DNA from: an uncultured Bacteroides sp.
GTDB lineage: Bacteria > Bacteroidota > Bacteroidia > Bacteroidales > Bacteroidaceae
NCBI GenBank assembly: GCA_900766005.1
Contig: CAAFTU010000054.1
Span: 1 to 64,000, forward strand
Reading direction: 5' to 3'
Length of the DNA stretch: 64,000 nt
The notes below the pieces were generated by a model, which did no database searches, was not told the DNA's origin, and saw nothing but the letters and a program-made list of their open reading frames with translations. This document shows positions 25,154 to 33,200 of the stretch, in pieces. How positions within the stretch are numbered: position 1 is the stretch's first letter; every line of letters begins with the position of its first letter. Made by a program: the position numbers and the translations under genes.

Positions 25154-27367
25154 TTAGTTACCCATTTCCAATTGATTCTTTACTAGTTTGTAATACAGTC
25201 CTTTACGATTTGTTAGTTCCTGATGTGTGCCTTCTTCTACCACCTTCCCCTTATCCAATACTACTATCTTGTCCGCCTTCTTCACTGTACTCAGACGATG
25301 AGCCACTATCACTACAGTCTTTCCTAAGTAGAATTGTTGCAGGTGTTCCATAATTTCATGTTCGTTATTGGCATCCAAAGCATTAGTAGCTTCGTCAAAA
25401 AATAGGAACTCAGGATTTTTATATACTGCGCGGGCTATCAGCAGTCGCTGTTTCTGTCCTTGGCTGATGCCGTTTCCCTCCATGCCTATCATGGTGTTGT
25501 AGCCCAATGGAAGAGAGTCTATAAAGTCTCGTATGTTAGCTATGGTTACAGCATGCCGTAATCGATCTTTGTCTAACTGATTGTCTCCTACAGCAATATT
25601 ATGCGCAATACTGTCAGAGAAAATGAAACCTTCCTGCATCACCGATCCGTATTTTGCTCGCCATAGGTGCGGATTTATGGATTCAATCGGAGTGTCGCCT
25701 AATCTGATTTTTCCTCGGTTAGGTTCGTAGAAGCCCATTATAAGCTTCAGCAATGTAGTTTTTCCACTTCCACTGGCTCCTACAATGGCTGTCACTTTTC
25801 TTTCAGGAATATCCAAACAAATATCATCCAACACATAGTTACGCTCTGCTCCGTCGTAACTGAATGATACGTGCTCTACGCTAATATTCTTCAATTCCGG
25901 TAATTCCGTTAGTTTATTTTCTATTCCTTCTTCTTCGTCTTTTTTGTCGCGTACTTCATTCAATCTTTCTAAACTAATTTTGGCATCTTGCAATTGTTGG
26001 GCAAAACTTATGAACGTATTTACAGGTGTGTTTAGTTGCCCAATAATATAGGTAAGGGACATCATCATGCCAAGTGTCATCTGTCCCTCTACCACAGCTT
26101 TGGCAGCGATGAATGAAATGAGAATGTTTGTGGTTTGATGAAAGAAAATGCTTCCTGCCTGCTGCATTTGCCCTAATGTAAGACTTTTCACGCTGATGTG
26201 AAACAATTTAACTTGTATGCGTTCCCATTGCCAGCGTTTTTGCTTCTCGCAATTGTTCAGTTTTATTTCTTGCATGGCCGTTACCATTTGTATCAAACTA
26301 CTCTGTTCCGTGGAGGCCTGAGCAAAACGGCGGATGTCTAGTGCCCGTCGATGTCTCATAAAGGCTGTAACCCATAGTATATATAGAGAATTTCCTATTA
26401 GGAAAATAAATAGTACTTGTAAATCATAATACGCTAATATTCCTCCAAAAATGAAGAAGTTAACGAATGAAAACAATGTGCTGATTGAAGAACCTGTAAG
26501 AAATGTTTCTATCCGTCGGTGGTCACCGATACGCTGCATGATATCTCCTACCATTTTCGTATCAAAGTAGCGTAGCGGCAATTTCATCAGTTTGGATAAA
26601 AAGTCTGATATAAGCGTAATGTTGATGCGTGTGTTCATATGCAGTATTATCCAACTTCGTAAGAATTCTACAGCTATTTGTGACACTGAAACCATCAGTT
26701 GGGAAATTAGTATCAATGTGATGAAGTGCAAATTACCATTTCGTATACCTGTGTCTACTAAAGCTTGCGTTAGGAAAGGAAATATTAGCTGTAAAATACT
26801 GAATGTTAGCATGCTAAGTAGTAATTGGATTACCTGTTTTCGGTAAGGCGAGAGGTATCTTAAAAAGAAACGAAATCCTTTATTTCCGTTTTCTTGCTCC
26901 CCTTCTCGTTTGTAAAACTCCGCAGAAGGTGCTAATGCAAGTGCCGTCCCTACGTCTTTTCCATTTTGATGTGCAACCAGCCAGCATTTCGCAAACTCTT
27001 CTTCTGGATAGTCTATTAACTTTGTGGCTGGATCTGCGATTCGAAACTGCCAGCCTGTTCTTTTTTCCCGTATGTCGTAACATACTACAAAATGGTTCTG
27101 CCTCCAATGCAGGATGCATGGTAGTGGCATGTCCTCTTTTAATTGTTTTAGTGTGATTCGCACCCCTGATGTATGGAAACCAATACTCTCCGCTGCATCG
27201 CTGATGCCCAGCATAGATACTCCTTCACGGGTTATGAATGAACGTTCTCGCAGGGTCTGTAGAGAATAGTTCTTCCCGTAAAATCGCGCAATCATGCGTA
27301 GACAGGTAGGACCGCAGTCTTTAGCATCTAGTTGATGATAGTGTGGAAAGGAGTTAAATCTCGACAT
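25154..27367 (-). CDS. C39 peptidase-containing ABC exporter
   Basis: 737 residues. Residues 1-135 are a C39 peptidase with oxyanion Gln12 and triad Cys18, His92 and Asp112 (YHQLDAKDCGPTCLRM; NHFVVCYDI; RIADPATK), which cuts after double glycine. About 165-450 is an exporter membrane domain. The NBD has Walker A GASGSGKTTL, signature ISQGQKQRLL, Walker B FLFFDEATNALD and the switch His in IVAHRLSTV. It is the natural processing exporter for the two GG precursors at 4.1-6.0 kb, although it lies about 20 kb away on the same strand. Co-transcribed with the HlyD gene and preceded by a TATCTTTG -7 box. Confidence 0.93.
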   Translation of the reverse strand: MSRFNSFPHYHQLDAKDCGPTCLRMIARFYGKNYSLQTLRERSFITREGVSMLGISDAAESIGFHTSGVRITLKQLKEDMPLPCILHWRQNHFVVCYDIREKRTGWQFRIADPATKLIDYPEEEFAKCWLVAHQNGKDVGTALALAPSAEFYKREGEQENGNKGFRFFLRYLSPYRKQVIQLLLSMLTFSILQLIFPFLTQALVDTGIRNGNLHFITLILISQLMVSVSQIAVEFLRSWIILHMNTRINITLISDFLSKLMKLPLRYFDTKMVGDIMQRIGDHRRIETFLTGSSISTLFSFVNFFIFGGILAYYDLQVLFIFLIGNSLYILWVTAFMRHRRALDIRRFAQASTEQSSLIQMVTAMQEIKLNNCEKQKRWQWERIQVKLFHISVKSLTLGQMQQAGSIFFHQTTNILISFIAAKAVVEGQMTLGMMMSLTYIIGQLNTPVNTFISFAQQLQDAKISLERLNEVRDKKDEEEGIENKLTELPELKNISVEHVSFSYDGAERNYVLDDICLDIPERKVTAIVGASGSGKTTLLKLIMGFYEPNRGKIRLGDTPIESINPHLWRAKYGSVMQEGFIFSDSIAHNIAVGDNQLDKDRLRHAVTIANIRDFIDSLPLGYNTMIGMEGNGISQGQKQRLLIARAVYKNPEFLFFDEATNALDANNEHEIMEHLQQFYLGKTVVIVAHRLSTVKKADKIVVLDKGKVVEEGTHQELTNRKGLYYKLVKNQLEMGN

Positions 27368-27462
27368 AATGCGTTTCTTTTATATAATTTCAATACTCAA
27401 TACTCAATATAGAAAGTAATGTTATTGTTTCCCATATTGCAATTGATTTAGGCTTTTATTTG

Positions 27463-27492
27463 CAAAGATATGATTTTTAATAACAAAACAAA
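27463..27492 (-). promoter_or_regulatory. promoter of the C39 ABC-hlyD operon
   Basis: On the minus strand TATCTTTG (27470-27463) matches the -7 box TAnnTTTG, with TTTG at 27492-27489 as a -33 element, 18 bases apart. The ABC start is 95 bases downstream. Confidence 0.6.
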
Positions 27493-27577
27493 GAAAATAA
27501 AACTATTGTTGGTTGTTTATAATTGACAAATTGGAAAATAAATAAGCATTCAAGTTACAACTAAACCAAACTTTCAT

Positions 27578-27585
27578 TATTTTTG
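27578..27585 (+). promoter_or_regulatory. -7 promoter box for the Rpn-family gene
   Basis: TATTTTTG fits TAnnTTTG and lies 25 bases before the ATG at 27611. Confidence 0.5.
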
Positions 27586-27610
27586 TTGATTACTAAAGAT
27601 GTAGTGTTAT

Positions 27611-28549
27611 ATGGCTGGGACTTATGTAAATCCGTTCACTGATATTGGCTTCAAAATCATTTTTGGGCAGCCTGCCAGCAAAGAACTGCTGATTACTTTG
27701 CTGAACGAACTGCTTGCCGGTGAACATATTATTGAGGATTTGTCTTTTCTGGACAAAGAAGATCATGCTGAAAATTGCAGTGACAAGGGCATTATCTTTG
27801 ATATTTATTGTCGCACTTCCACAGGTGAATACATTATCGTAGAAATGCAAAACAGGCGTCATGAGTATTTTCTCGACCGCACGCTTTATTATGTTTGTCG
27901 GGCTATCAGCAGGCAAATCGGAAAATCGTCGAAGGATGTTCCCTTTCCTAAGCATTACGACTTGACGGATGCTTCGGTGGCAAGGGATAGTGGGACTATT
28001 CCATACGGACATCAGTATAAACTGCATACTGTTTATGGTATTTTCTTAATGAATTTCAAGGAGAAAAGCCTGCCTCAAAAGTTTCGTGTAGATACAGTTG
28101 TGGCGGACAAAGATACGGGGAATCAGATTCATTCTCATTTCCGGCAGATTTATCTTCAATTCCCGTATTTTAAAAAGGAATTGAATGAGTGCATTAGTCT
28201 TTATGATAAGTTAATTTACACATTGAAGCATATGGATTCATGGAACAGAATGCCATCGGCATTGCAAGAACAGGTATTTGAACGTTTGGAACGTCTGGCT
28301 GCTGTAGCTAACCTTTCTGAAGCAGACAGGATAGCCTACGATAAGGCTTTGGACAGTTATTGGGTGGGGCAAGCTGCGGAAGCCTACACTTTGAGAGTGG
28401 GGATAGAAGAAGGGATGAAAAAAGGGATGGAAAAAGGACGTGAGGAAACGAATAGGGAACATGCGCGTAAGATGAAGGAAGAGAATCTTCCTTTGGATTT
28501 AATAGCTCGCATAACCGGTCTGACGGAAGCAGAAATTGAGGAACTGTAA
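27611..28549 (+). CDS. Rpn/PD-(D/E)XK nuclease family protein
   Basis: 312 residues. FDIYCRTSTGEYIIVEMQNR contains the D-x(n)-E-x-Q form of the PD-(D/E)XK nuclease motif. The start (YVNPFTDIGFKIIFGQPASKELLITLLNELL) and the Lys/Glu-rich tail with GMKKGMEKGREE repeats are typical of Rpn / PDDEXK-family putative transposases that are abundant in Bacteroidales. E. coli relatives (RpnA) promote RecA-independent recombination. It has its own TATTTTTG promoter box and is followed by a hairpin. No terminal inverted repeats flank it, so it is not itself an insertion sequence. It sits at the junction between the peptide island and the HTCS locus, where rearrangement is visible. Confidence 0.88.
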   Translation: MAGTYVNPFTDIGFKIIFGQPASKELLITLLNELLAGEHIIEDLSFLDKEDHAENCSDKGIIFDIYCRTSTGEYIIVEMQNRRHEYFLDRTLYYVCRAISRQIGKSSKDVPFPKHYDLTDASVARDSGTIPYGHQYKLHTVYGIFLMNFKEKSLPQKFRVDTVVADKDTGNQIHSHFRQIYLQFPYFKKELNECISLYDKLIYTLKHMDSWNRMPSALQEQVFERLERLAAVANLSEADRIAYDKALDSYWVGQAAEAYTLRVGIEEGMKKGMEKGREETNREHARKMKEENLPLDLIARITGLTEAEIEEL

Positions 28550-28558
28550 GTGAATAAA

Positions 28559-28605
28559 TCGCGCTCCCTTGTCTGAATGTAAGTCCGGCAAGGTGAGCGC
28601 GATTT
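28559..28605 (+). terminator. terminator-like hairpin; right copy of the 47-bp repeat
   Basis: TCGCGCTCCCTTG pairs with CAAGGTGAGCGCGA (one bulge), followed by TTTATTGTTTT. It starts 10 bases after the Rpn stop. It matches the post-susD hairpin at 2011-2057 in 42 of 47 bases, same orientation. It also lies just beyond the copied HTCS 3' end, so it could be the original terminator between susD and the HTCS. Confidence 0.75.
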
Positions 28606-28629
28606 ATTGTTTTGTAAAGTAGGGGTTAT

Positions 28630-28781
28630 CTTTTCCTGTATTCGGTGGGCGAAATGAGATACATGGATTTGAAGCATTTGGTGAAATAGCGCGGCGAACT
28701 GAACCCTACCTGATAGGAGATTTCGGCAATCTGCATGTCGGGACGGTTCTTGAGCAGATGGGCTGCCTGGCGAAGCCGGCA
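28630..28781 (-). pseudogene. 152-bp copy of the HTCS 3' end
   Basis: These bases match 30242-30393 with, by eye, one difference (an A against G at 28692/30304). They encode the last ~50 residues of the AraC DNA-binding domain and end EYRKR-stop, with TAA here and TGA in the intact gene. Similarity stops abruptly at 28781, where a 23-bp repeat array begins. The fragment has no start and cannot be a working gene. The ATPase cassette lies between this copy and the complete HTCS. Confidence 0.9.
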
Positions 28782-28782
28782 T

Positions 28783-28874
28783 CACAAGAATACCAACTAA
28801 AATACCACAAAAACACGTAATGAATTGCCGCAAAAACACCAAGTGAAATGCCACAAAGATACCAAGTAGCTAAT
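28783..28874. repeat. four tandem 23-bp repeats upstream of the ATPase gene
   Basis: Four units of exactly 23 bases: 28783-28805, 28806-28828, 28829-28851 and 28852-28874. The rough consensus begins CACAAAAATACCAAGTGAAA. The C(A/G)CAA start is kept in all units. The period is not a multiple of three, so it is not a coding repeat. The array begins one base after the HTCS copy ends and lies 20 bases before the -7 box of the ATPase gene, as an operator or iteron array might. Confidence 0.75.
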
Positions 28875-28894
28875 CGCATTTCAAATAAAATCAC

Positions 28895-28902
28895 TACATT
28901 TG
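28895..28902 (+). promoter_or_regulatory. -7 promoter box for the ATPase gene
   Basis: TACATTTG fits TAnnTTTG exactly, 22 bases before the ATG at 28925 and directly after the four 23-bp repeats. Confidence 0.6.
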
Positions 28903-28924
28903 CATTGAAAATAAAGCAATCATC

Positions 28925-30217
28925 ATGAAATATTTATTAAGAGTTGCCGATAAAATGCTTCAAGAACGTTTGGAAACATTTGGAGCAGTGCTGATAGAAG
29001 GTCCAAAGTGGACAGGTAAAACAACTACAGCAGAACAGCAGGCCAAAAGCGTAATTAAGCTACAAGACCCAGATAAAGCAGAAGAGTATCTTGCCACAGC
29101 AGCCACTAAGCCATCTTTATTACTAAAGGGGGAGCAGCCGAAGTTGATTGATGAATGGCAAGATGCTCCGATGATTTGGGATGCTGTACGTACAGCTGTT
29201 GATAATGCTGGAGGTAAGCCTGGACAATTTATCTTGACAGGAAGCAATACCGTAGACAGAGCAAAGATTCGGCATACGGGTACAGGACGCATTACACGTA
29301 TGAAAATTTATCCAATGAGTTTATGGGAATCTTTGGAGTCTTCAGGAGAGGTTTCTATTCGCGAACTTTTCAATAATCCCGATTATGATATTGATGGTGC
29401 TTCAGGTAAATTAGATATTCCGGGGTTGATTATAGCAGCCTGCCGGGGAGGTTGGCCTGCCACATTGCAGATGCCTGTAAAAGCAAGTATGCTTATTGCT
29501 AAGGATTATGTAAACAGTGTTTGCGAGAATGATATTTCTGCTGTGGATAGCAAACAGCGCAATCCGAAAATCGCCCGGCAAATCATGAAGTCGTATGCTC
29601 GAAATATCAGTACACTGGCTAAGAAAAGTAATATTCTTGCAGATGTTACAGCATCGGAAGACATCAACTTGTCCATGAATACTTTTGATGATTATATTGC
29701 AGCCTTGGAAAAATTGTTCGTTATCCAAGATATTGATGCATGGTGTCCTGCTATCCGTAGCAAGACAGCCATTCGTAGTTCTCCCAAGCGTTGCTTTGTA
29801 GATCCTTCTATTGCAGTAGCTGCTATGAATATTAATGCAGAAGCATTAGAAACTCAACTTAAGACTTTTGGTTTCATTTTTGAGCAAATGTGTATCAGAG
29901 ATTTAAAGGCATATACTGCTGATTTTAATAGTCGTATTTCCTATTATAGGGATAGATATGGTTTGGAAGCTGATTTGGTTCTGCATTTAGAAGACGGAAG
30001 ATATGCTTTGATAGAGTGTAAACTTGGTAGTCGTGAGATAGATGATGGTGCAGAGCATCTTCTTGAACTCAAAAGACTTATAAGAGAGCACAACAACACG
30101 GAGAAGCAGGTGCCTATTCGTGAACCGGATTTACTTATCGTTATGACAGGTGGGGCGATGGCTTACACTCGCCCCGATGGAGTGAAGGTTATTCCGTTGG
30201 CGTGTTTAAAAGATTAG
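28925..30217 (+). CDS. AAA ATPase with DUF4143 domain
   Basis: 430 residues. Walker A is GPKWTGKTTT (residues 26-35), Walker B LIDEWQDAP (about 74-82), and FILTGSN is sensor 1, as in the AAA_14/DUF4143 family. The C-terminal part has YGLEADLVLHLEDGRYALIECKLG, a D-x(n)-E-x-K arrangement like a PD-(D/E)XK nuclease core. The family is widespread and often in many copies per Bacteroidales genome; its function is poorly defined. Here the gene is part of a 1460-bp segment (28782-30241) lying between two copies of the HTCS 3' end, so it appears to have been inserted at that gene's end without breaking it. Confidence 0.85.
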   Translation: MKYLLRVADKMLQERLETFGAVLIEGPKWTGKTTTAEQQAKSVIKLQDPDKAEEYLATAATKPSLLLKGEQPKLIDEWQDAPMIWDAVRTAVDNAGGKPGQFILTGSNTVDRAKIRHTGTGRITRMKIYPMSLWESLESSGEVSIRELFNNPDYDIDGASGKLDIPGLIIAACRGGWPATLQMPVKASMLIAKDYVNSVCENDISAVDSKQRNPKIARQIMKSYARNISTLAKKSNILADVTASEDINLSMNTFDDYIAALEKLFVIQDIDAWCPAIRSKTAIRSSPKRCFVDPSIAVAAMNINAEALETQLKTFGFIFEQMCIRDLKAYTADFNSRISYYRDRYGLEADLVLHLEDGRYALIECKLGSREIDDGAEHLLELKRLIREHNNTEKQVPIREPDLLIVMTGGAMAYTRPDGVKVIPLACLKD

Positions 30218-30237
30218 GTGGGCTATTTATCTTCAAT

Positions 30238-33200
30238 TCACCTTTTCCTGTATTCGGTGGGCGAAATGAGATACATGGATTTGAAGCATTTGGTGAAATA
30301 GCGCGGCGAGCTGAACCCTACCTGATAGGAGATTTCGGCAATCTGCATGTCGGGACGGTTCTTGAGCAGATGGGCTGCCTGGCGAAGCCGGCAGTTCACC
30401 AGATGCTCGTTGGGGGAGATGCCGCTCAAAGACTTAAACTTGGCATAGAAGGAGCTCCGGCCGATGCCCATCTCTTGCGCCAGCTGGTTGATGCCGAACT
30501 CTTCTTTGGAGAGGTTGAGGGCTATGATGGCATCTACCTGATCCAGGAATTTCTGGTCCTGGGAGTTGGTAGCTAATATTTGCGGTGTTTCTTCTTTTTC
30601 AGTTTTATCGGTCTCTGCCTTGTTCTGCTTGCGGTTGTACACTAAGTTGTTGCAACGCACCACTAACTCTTTGGCATTGAATGGCTTTCCGATGTAGTCG
30701 TCGGCACGCTGAGCCAGTCCGTCCAGTTTGTCTTCGTTGGATTCCAGGGCGCTGAGCAGCACAACCGGGATATGGGACAGCTCGTAGCTGTTCTTGATGG
30801 CGGCACACAGTTCTTTTCCCGACATTTCCGGCATCATGACATCGCTGAGGACGATATCGGGATGTTGTTTGAGGGCAATGGCCAGCCCTTCTTTTCCGTT
30901 ACGGGCTGTGAGCACATAGTAAATCGGGGTAAAGAGGTTGCGGAGCACTTGCAGCATCTCGATGTTGTCTTCTACAATAAGTATGGTGTGTTTGGTGTTT
31001 TTTTCTTCGATAGGCTGCATGTCGGTTTCTTCGGGAGCCACCGGCAGTTCGGGAGCAGCCGGCAGGGAAGGAGTGTTTTCCTCTACAAACTTCACGTGGG
31101 TGTCGTTTGCATAGTGTGCCTTGCCCTTGTGTAGGGTCACTGTGAAGATGCTGCCGTAGTTGGCTTGGCTCCGTACGCTGATTTGTCCGTGATGTGCCTC
31201 TACAATCTTCTTGGTCAGTGCCAGCCCGATGCCGCTTCCTCTCAATGAATATCCGTTTTCTTTTTCGTGAGATGCCTGATAGAACAGCTCGAATATGTGT
31301 GCCTGGTCGGTGAGAGAAATGCCAATGCCGTTGTCAATGACTTGGATCTGAAGTTCGTTGTCATTTTCGTTGATGACCAGTTCGATTTCACCTTGTTTGT
31401 CGGTGTATTTGAAGGCATTGCTCAGCAGGTTATTGAACACTTTTTTCAGCTGTTTCTCGTCGCCCCAGCAGGTAGCATCCGGGGCGTGGCAGGTCAGCTT
31501 GTAATCTATCTGATTGGTTTCGGCAAAGTCGGAGAATGACTGATGGATTTCTTTCAGAAAGGGAGTCATCTTGATTTCTTTCACCTGAAGGTTCAATACG
31601 TTCTCTTCCTGTTTCTGGAAGGTGAGCAGTTCGGATATCAGTTCTTTGAGCGACTGGGCGTTTTTGTGCACTTTAATCAGACGGTTGTATACATTGGGGG
31701 GTAGCGGACTGCCTTGCATCAGCAGTTCAATCTGTGAGATGATGAGGGTCAGAGGGGTTCTGAACTCATGTGATACGGTGGTGAAGAAATTGATTTTGCT
31801 CTGGTTCAAGGCTTGGATACGTTCTTTGTCGGCACGCTCCAGCTGAACGGCGGCTCTGAGTTTCATCCGGCTGTAATAGAAGCGGATGAACCAGAAGAGG
31901 ATGTAGCCTGTGAGGAGGGTATATACCAGGTAGGCCCACACCGTTTGATACCAGGCGGGGTGAATTTCAATCTCGAGGGATGCTTGCTGCGGGGTGTAGT
32001 CCGGGCTTTTGGGACTTTTTTCCCGTACCACCAGTTGATAGTGGCCTACCGGCAGACTGGCATAGGGGATGTGGTAACTGTTGGTGGTGTGCCATTGTTC
32101 ATCGAACCCTATCAGCCGGTATTCGTAGACACCGCTTTGGGTAGAGGCGGTGTAGTTGGTCGAAGCAAACTGAAGCAGGATGTTGTTCTCGTTGTGTGTC
32201 AGCTCAATTTTGCGGGCTGCCGGCAGGGTGGTCTGCAAGATGCGGTTGTCTTCTCCGGGGTAAATTTCCTGGTTGTTGACCCACAGCGTGGAAAAATAGA
32301 GGTGGCTTTCGGGCTGTTTGATGTCGATGTCTTCTTCTTTGAACGACATCAGTCCGTCTACACCGCCTACGAAGATTTCTCCGTCTTGGCAGACGTATAC
32401 TTTACAGCCGATGTTGATGGCGGAAATGGGCACGTTGTTTTCCAGTCCGATAAATTGGGATTTGTCTGTTTGCGGGTTGAACAGGGTGATTCCTTTGTCG
32501 CCTGTGACAATCAGCGAACCTTTGGGGCTGATGGCGATGTCGTAGCAATAGTCGCTCAAAAGCTGGTCTTTGGCTTGCGTATAGCTAAGGAATTGCTCGG
32601 AGGAAGCATCGTACTTGAACAGGCCGGACCCGCGGGTGCCGATATAGATTTCCTTTTCGGGGGTTTCGATGATGCGTGTAATGGCAAAATGGCCTAATCC
32701 GTTCTTGCCCAGCGGGTAGTGGCGGGCATTGTCGGGGTGGCTCATTTGTATGCGCGACAGCTTGGCATGGCTGGCAATCCAGATGTATCCTTGTGAATCG
32801 ACGGTGAAGGTGTGTACCCAGTAGCTTTTATACAAGGGATTGTTGAAGAGGGGGGTAAGTGCTTCGGTTTGCAGGTCCATGGTGTACAGCCCACCCCGTA
32901 CTTGAATAATCAGCTGGTTCTGGTAGATAGCTAAGTTGTCCACCACCGGTCCCAGCTGGGAGGCATAGGCGGGGGATTGGAGGTAGTAGTGTTTGAATGT
33001 GCGGTTCTGGAGGTGGTAGCTCACCAGTCCGCCCGTATGAGTGCCGATAAACAGCCGTTGTGAGGCGGGGTGATAGCAGATGGCTTTCAGGTTGTTGTGT
33101 GCCATCCGTTCTCCCTGCTGCTGCCAGTTGATGGAGAAGTTGTGAAAGGTTTCGTCCGTGCGGTTGAAGCAGGTCAGTCCTCCTCCTTCCGTACAGATCC

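Noticed and set aside
27611..28549. Insertion sequence around the Rpn-family gene
   Set aside because: The protein is of a family sometimes called transposase, but no terminal inverted repeats or target-site duplication flank it.
28783..28874. CRISPR array
   Set aside because: The 23-bp units are directly tandem with no spacers, the copies are imperfect and there are no cas genes nearby.
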